Assembly: GCF_013205025.1 (NCBI RefSeq)
Contig: NZ_JABMLE010000002.1
Coordinates: forward strand, 847,775-911,774
DNA length: 64,000 bases
DNA from: Rathayibacter sp. VKM Ac-2857
GTDB lineage: Bacteria > Actinomycetota > Actinomycetes > Actinomycetales > Microbacteriaceae
Direction of reading: 5' to 3'
A model generated the notes under the pieces. It ran no database searches. It had not been told where the DNA came from and saw only the letters and a program-made list of their open reading frames with translations. Positions 1-7,728 of the stretch are shown one piece after another; within the stretch, counting starts at the first letter, position 1; each line of letters starts with the position of its first letter. Both the position numbers and the translations under genes were made by a program.

Positions 1-2
1 AC

Positions 3-806
3 GTGGTCCTCTTCCTCGTCCCGACGGTCGCCTCCCTCTACTTCTCCCTCACCCGCTGGACGCTCTTCGACTCGACCTTCATCGGCTTCGAGAACTTCGT
101 CGAGTTCTTCCAGGACCCGGCGCTGACGACCGGCTTCGTCAACACGTTCATCTACGCGGCGATCACCTCGGGCCTCAAGATCGTGCTCGGCATGGCCCTC
201 GGTGTGCTGCTGAGCTCGCAGATCATCGGCCGCGGCTTCCTCCGCAGCGTGGTGTTCTTCCCGGTGCTGGTGTCGACGATCGGCATCGGAATCACCTTCA
301 AGGTGCTGCTCGACCCGTTCGACGGCCTGATCAACCAGGGCCTCGCGACGATCGGCCTCGCCGGCCCGGGCTGGCTCACCGACCCGCAGTGGGCGCTCTT
401 CTCGGTCGCACTCGTCGACGTCTGGAAGGGCGTCGGACTCGCGACGCTCATCTACATCGCCGGCATCGTCGCGATCCCGCAGGACTACTTCGAGGCCGCC
501 CGCGTCGACGGCGCCGGCGCCTGGCACAACTTCCGGCACATCACGCTGCCGCTGCTGCGCCCCGCCACCGTGACGGTGATCCTGCTCTCGTTGATCGGCG
601 GACTGCGCTCCTTCGACCTGATCTGGGCGATGACCAAGGGCGGGCCGGGCTTCACCAGCGACGTGGTCGCCTCGGTCATCTACAAGCAGTACCAGGCCGG
701 CTTCTACGGACTCTCGACCGCCGGCAACGTCATCCTCTTCCTCGTCGTCGCAGCGCTGATCTTCCCGCTGTCGGCCTGGCTCAACCGGAAGGACAAGGAG
801 CTGTGA
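3..806 (+). CDS. Sugar ABC transporter permease, MalF-type (5' end outside window)
   Basis: Inner-membrane permease of a carbohydrate ABC importer (binding-protein-dependent transport family). The 267 visible residues hold about six hydrophobic segments and the EAA loop (EAARVDGAGAWHNFRHITLP, about residues 161-180) that docks on the ATPase. The frame is open to the window edge and the visible N-terminus already lies in the first membrane segment, so the true start is upstream. It is followed by a second permease overlapping by 4 bp, the usual MalF/MalG pair; the binding protein is presumably upstream. The substrate cannot be read from the sequence. Confidence 0.9.
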   Translation: MVLFLVPTVASLYFSLTRWTLFDSTFIGFENFVEFFQDPALTTGFVNTFIYAAITSGLKIVLGMALGVLLSSQIIGRGFLRSVVFFPVLVSTIGIGITFKVLLDPFDGLINQGLATIGLAGPGWLTDPQWALFSVALVDVWKGVGLATLIYIAGIVAIPQDYFEAARVDGAGAWHNFRHITLPLLRPATVTVILLSLIGGLRSFDLIWAMTKGGPGFTSDVVASVIYKQYQAGFYGLSTAGNVILFLVVAALIFPLSAWLNRKDKEL

Positions 807-1726
807 CCACCACGCCGCTCACGCCCGCCCCGCTCTCGCCGACCCCGCTCCAGGACGACCCGCTGCGCGCGAAGGTGCGCCAGCGCGGTGTCGGCCGCGG
901 CTCCCGGACCTGGCGCTACGGCGGCGGGATCCTCGCGATCGTCCTCGCCGTCCTCGTCTTCATCGTCCCCTTCCTCTTCATCGTGCTCACCGCCGCGAAG
1001 ACGCAGCAGGAGTCGTCGCTGCTCGGCTTCACCCTGCCGACGCAGTGGGTGTTCCTCGAGAACCTGCAGGAGGTGGTCTCGGCGCGGAACTTCGTGCTGC
1101 TGCGGGCCTTCGCGAACAGCGCGATCCTGACGATCGTCTCCGTGACGGTGATGGTGGTCCTGGCCGCGATGGTCGGCTACGTCCTCCAGCGCCGCCGCTC
1201 GAAGTGGAACCCGCTCGTCAACGGCTTCGTCCTGGCCGGCCTGATCATCCCGCCCGCCGTCGTCCCGACGATCTGGGTCCTGCAGGGCCTCGAGCTCTTC
1301 AAGACGCTGCCCGGCCTGATCGCGGTGCACGTCGCGTTCGGCCTCTCCTTCTGCATCCTCCTGTTCCGCGCCTTCGTCTCGACGATCCCCCGCGAGCTGG
1401 ACGAGGCGGCGACCATCGACGGCGCCGGTCCCTTCCGCCTGTTCTTCACGGTGGTGCTGCCGCTGCTGAAGCCGGTGATCGTGACGGTGATCGTCGTCCA
1501 GGCCGTGACGGTCTTCAACGACTTCACCTACGCGCTGTACTTCCTGCCCGGCGACGACAACGCGACCGTGCAGCTGACGCTGTACAACTTCTCCTCGCAG
1601 TCGGTGTCCTCCTGGAACCTGCTCTTCATGGACGTGCTGCTCATCACCGTCCCGCCGCTCGTGATGTACATCTTCTTCAACCGCCAGATCGTCGCCGGCA
1701 TGACCTCCGGAGCGGTCAAGGGCTGA
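803..1726 (+). CDS. Sugar ABC transporter permease, MalG-type
   Basis: Second permease of the same importer, 307 aa. The GTG start at 803 lies inside the stop of the upstream permease (GTGA overlap), suggesting translational coupling; an AAGGAG at 795-800 precedes it at unusually short spacing. A Pro/Thr-rich cytoplasmic N-terminus of about 50 residues is followed by six membrane segments. The EAA loop reads DEAATIDGAGPFRLFFTVVL, and the C-terminal NRQIVAGMTSGAVKG is typical of MalG-type partners. No ATPase gene follows; in actinobacteria a shared MsiK-like ATPase often serves such importers (family knowledge). A hairpin terminator follows at 1759-1808. Confidence 0.92.
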   Translation: MTTTPLTPAPLSPTPLQDDPLRAKVRQRGVGRGSRTWRYGGGILAIVLAVLVFIVPFLFIVLTAAKTQQESSLLGFTLPTQWVFLENLQEVVSARNFVLLRAFANSAILTIVSVTVMVVLAAMVGYVLQRRRSKWNPLVNGFVLAGLIIPPAVVPTIWVLQGLELFKTLPGLIAVHVAFGLSFCILLFRAFVSTIPRELDEAATIDGAGPFRLFFTVVLPLLKPVIVTVIVVQAVTVFNDFTYALYFLPGDDNATVQLTLYNFSSQSVSSWNLLFMDVLLITVPPLVMYIFFNRQIVAGMTSGAVKG

Positions 1727-1758
1727 GCCGGGCCGCCGGACCACCACGCCGTTCCGAG

Positions 1759-1808
1759 CCGCCGTCGAACTCCTCCCGTTCCATTGGGAGATGTTCGGCG
1801 GCGGTTTT
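1759..1808 (+). terminator. Rho-independent terminator of the permease operon
   Basis: A 12-nt arm at 1759-1770 pairs with 1793-1804 (11 of 12 positions), an inner CTCCC/GGGAG stem (1773-1777, 1786-1790) extends it, and TTTT follows at 1805-1808. It is 32 bp after the second permease stop. Confidence 0.8.
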
Positions 1809-2409
1809 ACGTTCGGGCTGTTACTCAGATCCCCGAGCGGGAGCAACGCCGAAGTCGGAACGCGGTGAATCGAAGATAGCTGCTAGCCCTTCTCCTTCTC
1901 GGCTCTGCGGAAGTACCAGGTGATTCCGATCCGGAGGATCGAGACCGATCCGCTTCGAGACTAGAAGACGCAACGGGTCGAATGCCGAGCCTCTCAATTT
2001 CTCTGCCGTGGCGCAGTGTCTTGTCACCGAGGTCTCTCACCACACGCGGATGCGACGGAATGCGCCAACCCGGTGACACGGTACGGAGTATCGAGACTGT
2101 CGTTCAGCGCTCCCGCTCGACCATCCCTGCCCGCGAAGCCGGAAGGGCGACACGCCGAACCCACTCGTCCTGGCGCGGATACTGCACGATTCACGGCGAC
2201 CATGACGCGCAGTCTCTCCGAGAGACCCCTCTCCACCACGGAACTCCGCGGTCCCCACCGCAACGGAGTGGATGCTCCGTCCGGCGCCATCGCACTCTGA
2301 CCGGCCGTCGAATCCTCATACTCTTCGTCGTCAACCGCAGAGCGCGGAGACCGAGCGGTCTTCTCAAGCCCGGAGACGTCGGTCATGAAGTCACAAAGGA
2401 GTGAACAGA
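1809..2409. other. Non-coding stretch upstream of the secreted-protein gene
   Basis: About 600 bp with no supportable gene. The short open frames here lack ribosome-binding sites and family features. Base composition is visibly less GC-rich than the flanks, a shift that continues to about 4.03 kb and suggests acquired DNA. It must contain the promoter of the 2410 gene, but no clear -35/-10 pair could be assigned. Confidence 0.4.
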
Positions 2410-3291
2410 GTGGATAGGCAAGCGAAGTCGAAGACATATCCGACCATGATCGTGTCGAGCCTGGTCGTGACAGCGGTGGTGATTGCGGCGGCGAGTCCCG
2501 CGCAGGCGATATCGAAAGTCGAGAGCAGTGATCAGGTGTCATCGGCCGCGATCACCACCGAGGCTGTTCCCGAGACCAACACGGTCGTCACAGACGCCGG
2601 AGTGTATGCGGCGGGCATCACTCTCCCCGGCGAGGTGTCGTCTTCCGCAATGGTCGACCCGGACACTCTTCCGGACGGCCTCTTCGTCGGCTCGGGCGAA
2701 CCGGTGCTGACGACCACCCTCGAGGACGCGGCGATCAGCAGCTATTCGACGGGCAAGGGCACGCAGACCTTGATCAGGGTCGACTCAGCCGCAGCGGCTC
2801 ACGAGTACCGCTTCCCCCTCTCGCTTCCAGCCGGAGCGAGTGCGACGGTCGAGTCGGACGGTTCGGTCGGAATTCGCTCGGTCAATGGCGACCTCGTCGG
2901 TGGATACGCGACCCCCTGGGCCTATGACGCCAGCAACCAACCAGTTGCCACGAGCTTCTCCTTGGACGGGGACACGCTCGTCCAGACCGTAAGTTTTGAC
3001 GAGACTACAGCCTTTCCTGTGATCGCGGATCCGACTGACCTATGGGGATGGGCTGACTGCATCGCCAAGGTCGTAGCCGAAGTCGCTGGCAACGTGCTGC
3101 TCGCCGGAAAGGTCGGAAAGATCATCACGAAGTATGGAACCTTGGAGAAAGGGATGAAGGCCATCTATAAGGCCTGGAGCAGTGTCGCCAACGAACAGCA
3201 GAAGCGGGACGCCCTCGTGAAGGCTGTCGGGAGCTTCGCTTTGGAGTTGGCAGGAGTCACGGCGATCAAGCAGGCGTGCTTTGACTCCTGA
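2410..3291 (+). CDS. Secreted protein of unknown function with a helical C-terminal domain (bacteriocin/toxin-like architecture)
   Basis: 293 aa. GTG at 2410 is preferred over GTG at 2401 because AAGGAG (2396-2401) sits 8 nt before it. A signal peptide ends near SPAQA (about residue 33). The middle part, with YRFPLSLPAGA and a DGSVGIRSVNG strand, ends in FPVIADP; similar modules occur at the N-terminus of actinobacterial secreted proteins with variable ends (from memory, not searched). The last ~80 residues are predicted helical, with a Gly/Ala/Val-rich stretch (VAGNVLLAGKVGK), two Cys and a basic helix. A 59-aa membrane protein overlaps its 3' end. The pairing resembles a secreted toxin or bacteriocin with its immunity protein, but no known toxin motif was recognised. 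Confidence 0.7.
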   Translation: MDRQAKSKTYPTMIVSSLVVTAVVIAAASPAQAISKVESSDQVSSAAITTEAVPETNTVVTDAGVYAAGITLPGEVSSSAMVDPDTLPDGLFVGSGEPVLTTTLEDAAISSYSTGKGTQTLIRVDSAAAAHEYRFPLSLPAGASATVESDGSVGIRSVNGDLVGGYATPWAYDASNQPVATSFSLDGDTLVQTVSFDETTAFPVIADPTDLWGWADCIAKVVAEVAGNVLLAGKVGKIITKYGTLEKGMKAIYKAWSSVANEQQKRDALVKAVGSFALELAGVTAIKQACFDS

Positions 3292-3460
3292 GGACCACAA
3301 CGGCCTATCGTCTTCTCTCGTCCTGTTCGCCATGGGGACGGTCTTCGTGTTCTCCACGGCCCTCGCTTGCAGGCCGACGTGGTGGATGGCCCTTGCTGCG
3401 ATCGGCCTCCTCGGGACCGGCATCGGCGCGTTCAGGGATTTTCATCGGCGGGGGCGATGA
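3281..3460 (+). CDS. Small two-helix membrane protein, copy 1 (immunity-protein-like)
   Basis: 59 aa from a TTG at 3281 that overlaps the end of the secreted-protein gene by 11 bp. Two hydrophobic helices (LVLFAMGTVFVFSTALA and WWMALAAIGLLGTGIGAF) are separated by a short RPT loop and followed by a basic FHRRGR tail. The TTG start is chosen because it gives exactly the length of the paralog at 3847 and a gap-free alignment: I count 32 of 59 identical residues, including the RPxWWM loop and the RRGR end. No good ribosome-binding site is visible, so translation may be coupled. An immunity role for the upstream product is inference. Confidence 0.6.
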   Translation: MTPEDHNGLSSSLVLFAMGTVFVFSTALACRPTWWMALAAIGLLGTGIGAFRDFHRRGR

Positions 3461-3536
3461 AAGCCGCCCGACTTCCTCGGGCTCACCGCTCGAGCGGACC
3501 TTGACCTGGGTCGGAGATCCTGCTGACGCACTCATA

Positions 3537-3579
3537 AGAGCGGGCAGAGCGAGCGTCTTCAGCTCGCTCTGCCCGCTCT
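3537..3579. terminator. 18-bp perfect hairpin, probable bidirectional terminator
   Basis: AGAGCGGGCAGAGCGAGC at 3537-3554 is perfectly complementary to 3562-3579 across a 7-nt loop. There is no U tract. It separates the secreted-protein/membrane-protein pair from the following remnant. Confidence 0.75.
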
Positions 3580-3701
3580 CCGCCTAGTACAGCTTCGCCG
3601 GTCACCTCTGTAGCCGGAGCGTCACCGATCGAGCAGTCCTACCGCGCGGACGGTCGTATCAAGCCGGGACGCCGCTCACGAGCTCACGAAGGAGCTTTCA
3701 G

Positions 3702-3833
3702 ATAACTGAGCAAGCAAAATCGAAATCTTTCCCGGTCGGAAGGATGTCGCTCCCGGTCGAGAGGACGATCGTCATCTCCGCACGAAGTCCCTCGCGGGAA
3801 GTACTCGAAGTTCGCATGGTCCACAACGCTTGA
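3702..3833 (+). pseudogene. Decayed 5' remnant of a secreted-protein paralog
   Basis: The frame aligns without gaps to the first ~33 codons of the gene at 2410. ACT GAG CAA GCA AAA TCG matches GAT AGG CAA GCG AAG TCG, and the AGT CCC codons at the signal-peptide end are kept. AAGGAG is preserved at 3689-3694, but the start codon position now reads ATA, charged residues interrupt the hydrophobic core, and a stop follows after 43 codons. The rest of the gene is missing. It lies 13 bp before the second 59-aa membrane-protein gene, matching the order of the intact copy. Confidence 0.65.
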
Positions 3834-3846
3834 AAGGGTTCTTCAC

Positions 3847-4026
3847 ATGACTCGCAGAAAATCGGAGGGCGTTTCTACGCCGCTGGTTCTCTTCGCGACC
3901 GGCAGCATGTTCATCTTCTTCGCCGCCGCCGAGAACCGACCCGCCTGGTGGATGATCGTCGCGGCGATCATGCTGCTCACCACCGGATACAGCGCTTTCG
4001 CCGACTTCCGCCGACGCGGGCGGTAG
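3847..4026 (+). CDS. Small two-helix membrane protein, copy 2 (orphan immunity-like paralog)
   Basis: 59 aa, ATG start with AAAGGG about 9 nt upstream. Helices LVLFATGSMFIFFAAA and WWMIVAAIMLLTTGYSAF flank an RPA loop, ending in FRRRGR. It is a gap-free paralog of the protein at 3281 and the closest intact gene to the decayed secreted-protein remnant. Retention of this gene after loss of its partner is what is seen for orphan immunity genes, but that role is unproven here. Confidence 0.7.
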   Translation: MTRRKSEGVSTPLVLFATGSMFIFFAAAENRPAWWMIVAAIMLLTTGYSAFADFRRRGR

Positions 4027-4036
4027 CGAACCTCGA

Positions 4037-4471
4037 TCACGGGCTGAGCGGGCCCCCCTCTCCGTCGGCCGGGTGCTCTCCCGGCGGGCGCCGCTCGGTC
4101 CACCGGGCGACGTCCGACGGGGGCTCGGTCGTGGGGAGGTCCCGGGGGCCGATGAGTCGGCGCAGCCGGGCCGGTCGGCGGGAGCGGGTCAGGGCCGTCC
4201 GCCAGCGGACGTCGACCACCGCGCGCTGCAGGGGGTCGATCGGCTGGAGGACGCCGTCGATCCGCTCCTCGATGCGCACGAGCGGTGGGCGGACGAGGTG
4301 CAGGCGCCGGCCGGGCTCGCGCTCCGGGTCGGTCCGGCCGGCCCGGGTGCGCAGCTGCTGCTCGAGCTGCTCCGGGTCGCGCGCCGACCAGGTGCTGACG
4401 CCGACGCGGCCGTCGGGGAGGGCGAAGCGCTCGGTGATCCGCAGCGGGAGCTCCTCCTGGGGGTGGGTCAT
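4037..4471 (-). CDS. Hypothetical Arg-rich protein coupled to the DUF11 surface protein
   Basis: 144 aa, no recognised domain. Its ATG overlaps the stop of the upstream 1013-aa gene (ATGA, 4468-4471), the main argument that it is translated. The sequence is soluble, rich in Arg, Pro and Glu, with MTHPQEELPLRITERFALPD at the start and a disordered-looking end. It could be a small cytoplasmic partner of the surface protein or a chance frame in GC-rich DNA. Confidence 0.5.
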   Translation of the reverse strand: MTHPQEELPLRITERFALPDGRVGVSTWSARDPEQLEQQLRTRAGRTDPEREPGRRLHLVRPPLVRIEERIDGVLQPIDPLQRAVVDVRWRTALTRSRRPARLRRLIGPRDLPTTEPPSDVARWTERRPPGEHPADGEGGPLSP

Positions 4472-7400
4472 CGTTCGTTCCTTTCGATGGAGAGTGAAGA
4501 GGAGGGCCGACGCTCGGCGGGAGTCGCGGTTCGCCGTCGGCGCAGACGCCGCCCGAGGAGGAGGCCGCCGCCCGAGAGCAGGAGCGCTCCGGCTCCCAGC
4601 ACGATCGGGCCCGCCGCGGCTCCGCTGACGGCGAGCACCGTCGACACCTGGCCGACCGTGGGCACGGACACCGCCGCGCAGCTGGCCGCCGGCTCGTCGT
4701 CGCAGGGGTGCTGGACCGAGGTCGACGGGAAGCCCGGCGGCAGCCGGTCGATCCGCGCGCGGTTCGGGATCGTCCAGGCGTCGACGCCGTCCGCGACCCG
4801 CCCCGTCACGGTGAAGACCGTCGAGGCGCCGGGTGCCAGGGCCAGGCCCTCGACCTCGAGATCGGCGGAGGCGGGCCCGCCGTCCCGCGAGATCGTCACA
4901 TCGGACAGGTGCGCGAGAGTCGGGACGTCGGTGAGAGTGAAGCCCTCCGCGGGGCGTGGGCCGATGTTAGCGACGACGATCCGGAAGCCGACCCGGCCGC
5001 CGTGCGCGACCGTCGGCTCGAGCGCGGTCTTCGCGATCGCGAGGCCGCGGTCGCCGCCGGGCTCGGGGACCTGAGGCACGGGCATTCCGGGCACGGGTGT
5101 CTCAGGCACGGGCGTTCCGGGCACGGAGATCTCAGGAACAGGGATCTCGGGCACCGGTCTTTCCGGCACCGGTGCTCCAGGCACGGTGAGCTCGGCGCAG
5201 GAGTACGCGGCGTCGTCCGGGCACGGTCGCCGGACCGCGGGCGGCTCGAAGCCGCCCGGCTGCTGCGAGATCGTCGCCCGGTTCGGCACGGTGAGCGCCT
5301 CCCGGCCGTCGGCCACCCGGCCACTGACGTGCAGGGCGATCTGCCCGCCGGCCGGGATCGCGAGCCCGGTCACGGGCTGCGTCACGGGCTGGACGCCTCC
5401 GGCGCCGTTCTCGATCACGGCGTCGAGGAGGTGCTCGAGCACCGGGACGTCGGTGACGGTCACGTCGGCGGCGTCGAGCGTCCCCGAGTTGCCGACCACC
5501 ACATCGAAGCCCGCCTGCCCGCCGTGCTCCGCCGACGCTTGCGTCGCGGTCTTGTCGATCCACAGCGCTCCTCGGCCGATCGTGTGCGGGACCGTCGCGC
5601 AGGGGTTCTGATCGGTCGCGGTCCCCGAGGCGGAGGGGGTGAAAGCGGCCCCCGCGAGGCAGGCCGTGTTCGTGAGGTCGCGGTCCCCCGCTCGGTCGGT
5701 GCGCACGACGACCTCGAAGACGAGCTCGGCGACCGTGCCGACCGGCAGGGTCCCCGCCGCCCAGGCCAGGCGGCCCGTCGCCGGATCGACCGTGGCCGTG
5801 CCGTGCGAGGTCCGGATCGAGGCCGCGTCGAGGTCGGCGTCGTCGAGCACCCCCTGGTCGAGATGGTCGACGACGGCCGCGTCGCGGGCGTCGCCCGAGC
5901 CGTCGGACGTGAGCGTCAGCCGGTACGGCACCCGCGCGCCCGGCCGCAGCGGGACGTCGGTCGGCAGCGACGAGGTCTTCGCCAGCGTGACGTGCGGAGC
6001 GAGAGCGCCGAGCCCGGCGACCGCCGACGCGCCGTCGGAGCCGGCGGCCCAGTCGTCGATCGCCCGCAGATCGCCGTAGGAGCCGTGCACGGAGTCGTTC
6101 GCGTTCGGCACCCGGCCCCGGCCCGAGTCGTCCGCCTCCCAGCGGTGGACACCGGCGCTCGAGTCCGCGCCGGCGGCCGGCGAGGTGACGGCGGAGGTGG
6201 CCGAGTAGCGCTCGCCGTTCGAGTCGGCGAGCAGATGGTCGTCCCAGTGCAGGGCGGTCGGCGCCGCATCGCCGCCGGTCGAGCGCACGACGGACAGGCC
6301 GCCGACCGACACCTCCGCGTCGACCCGGGTGACGTGGAACTCGTTCGTCCGCCCGACCGAGGCGCGGAAGCGGACGTCCGGGTCGGTGGTGTCGACCGCG
6401 TCGCCGCGCCCGTCGAGGCCGTCCCAGGCGATGTCGAACGGGCCGGGCGTCGCGACGATGCGGGAGAGGTGGACGTCGCGCGGGCCGTCGTAGGCCCCGT
6501 CTCCATCCGCGTCGATGTCGGCCGCGACCGTGCCCGGCTGGGTGCCGAGCGTGCCGACGAGGGTTCCCGCGTTCGAGCCGGAGCCGGAGCGCCGATAGGC
6601 GAGCCCCTCGATCGTCGGGGCGGCGTAGGCGGGCGCGATCGAGGCCGGCAGATCCGCCGCGGGCGGATCGAGGAAGAGCTTGTAGGTCTGCACCCCGTCG
6701 ATGCCGGAGCGCCCGGACGCCTGGACGTACTGCACACCGACCCCCTGCGCCTCGGTCGACTCCGGCATCGGCACGGACAGGTACGACGGATCGGAGGATC
6801 TGACCCGGACGTTGCCCTTGTTCGTCGCCTGCAGCGTCGACGCGACGCCGTCGTAGTCGCGGAGCGTCAGGTCGTAGCGCGCCCCGGTCTCCGTGATCGC
6901 GTGCAGCGTGAACGTCGCGCGGCGCTCCGCGGGTGTCGCGTAGCTCGTCCTCGCGCCCGACTGGATCGCGTACGAGGTGGACCAGACGCGGCCGGCGAGC
7001 GGCGCGCCCGCCGCGGTGGCGACCCCGATGCTCCAGACCAGGTTCACCGGCGCCTTGACGTCCTCGTCGCTCACGATCACGCGGAAGACCCCGGTCTCCG
7101 CGGCGACGAAACCTCCCCCGGCCGCGACCGACGGCGGAGCGCCGCGCGGAAAGACCTGGGTGTCGAGCACGCCGCCGTCCGGCGCGACGATCGACGCAGT
7201 GCCGCCTCCGCTCTCGCCCTCTCCCGTGCCCGAGCCGCCTTTGAGCGGATGCAGGTCCACGCTCAGCCGCTCGCCCTTCCGCAGCCAGGCCGAGACCGTC
7301 GTCACCCCCTCATCGGTCGACCCGCCGTGCAGCAGCGTGTTCTCGATCGTCCGATGCGGCGACGGCTGGGCGGCACCAGCTGGCGGAGCGGTCGCCCCAG

Positions 7401-7509
7401 CACCCAGCAGCCCGCCGACGAGGGCGACGCACACCCCCGCTCCCGCGAGCAACTGGACAGCGCTCCCCCTGAGGCGGCCGGCCCACCCCGGCCGTTCCGT
7501 TCGACTCAT
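4468..7509 (-). CDS. Large surface-anchored protein with three DUF11-type repeats
   Basis: 1013 aa. A signal peptide (hydrophobic core LLAGAGVCVALVGGLLGAG) ends near AGAAQ, about residue 48. The N-terminal half is a beta-rich domain containing a possible calcium site (DIDADGDGAYDG, about residue 326). Three DUF11-like beta-sandwich repeats lie near residues 506-625, 648-770 and 821-945; the last two are close relatives (GGxxGFxxVVxNxG, DVPxLxHL). A Pro-Val-Pro-Glu linker (about 773-815) separates them. One membrane helix and an RRLRRRR tail follow (about 953-990). There is no LPxTG, so a transmembrane anchor rather than sortase is likely. Role probably structural or adhesive. Confidence 0.8.
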   Translation of the reverse strand: MSRTERPGWAGRLRGSAVQLLAGAGVCVALVGGLLGAGATAPPAGAAQPSPHRTIENTLLHGGSTDEGVTTVSAWLRKGERLSVDLHPLKGGSGTGEGESGGGTASIVAPDGGVLDTQVFPRGAPPSVAAGGGFVAAETGVFRVIVSDEDVKAPVNLVWSIGVATAAGAPLAGRVWSTSYAIQSGARTSYATPAERRATFTLHAITETGARYDLTLRDYDGVASTLQATNKGNVRVRSSDPSYLSVPMPESTEAQGVGVQYVQASGRSGIDGVQTYKLFLDPPAADLPASIAPAYAAPTIEGLAYRRSGSGSNAGTLVGTLGTQPGTVAADIDADGDGAYDGPRDVHLSRIVATPGPFDIAWDGLDGRGDAVDTTDPDVRFRASVGRTNEFHVTRVDAEVSVGGLSVVRSTGGDAAPTALHWDDHLLADSNGERYSATSAVTSPAAGADSSAGVHRWEADDSGRGRVPNANDSVHGSYGDLRAIDDWAAGSDGASAVAGLGALAPHVTLAKTSSLPTDVPLRPGARVPYRLTLTSDGSGDARDAAVVDHLDQGVLDDADLDAASIRTSHGTATVDPATGRLAWAAGTLPVGTVAELVFEVVVRTDRAGDRDLTNTACLAGAAFTPSASGTATDQNPCATVPHTIGRGALWIDKTATQASAEHGGQAGFDVVVGNSGTLDAADVTVTDVPVLEHLLDAVIENGAGGVQPVTQPVTGLAIPAGGQIALHVSGRVADGREALTVPNRATISQQPGGFEPPAVRRPCPDDAAYSCAELTVPGAPVPERPVPEIPVPEISVPGTPVPETPVPGMPVPQVPEPGGDRGLAIAKTALEPTVAHGGRVGFRIVVANIGPRPAEGFTLTDVPTLAHLSDVTISRDGGPASADLEVEGLALAPGASTVFTVTGRVADGVDAWTIPNRARIDRLPPGFPSTSVQHPCDDEPAASCAAVSVPTVGQVSTVLAVSGAAAGPIVLGAGALLLSGGGLLLGRRLRRRRTATPAERRPSSSLSIERNER

Positions 7510-7728
7510 CCGTTCGTCCCTCTCCTCGGCCGCCCGCGCTCTGCACCGGCGACGGTCGTTCAGCCCCGTGAGGAGGAGAGTAATGCTCAGCTCCCGGTGG
7601 CCTCGGGGAGTGGCGGCGATCTGTGGACGACTCCGCGGATCGGGTCATGGGGAGGAGTGGCGTCTCCCGCGCCGGACCGCGACGGCGCGCGGGATCCGTG
7701 GCACGCTCGTGGAGACCGAAAGGCCGTG

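Noticed and set aside
2016-2300. 94-codon frame in the gap before the secreted-protein gene
   Set aside because: No ribosome-binding site, no hydrophobic or domain pattern, and several overlapping frames in both strands are equally open.
4468-4720. LPxTG sortase signal at the end of the DUF11 protein
   Set aside because: The tail has VPTVGQVS before the helix; no LPxTG-like motif exists, only a helix and Arg-rich end.
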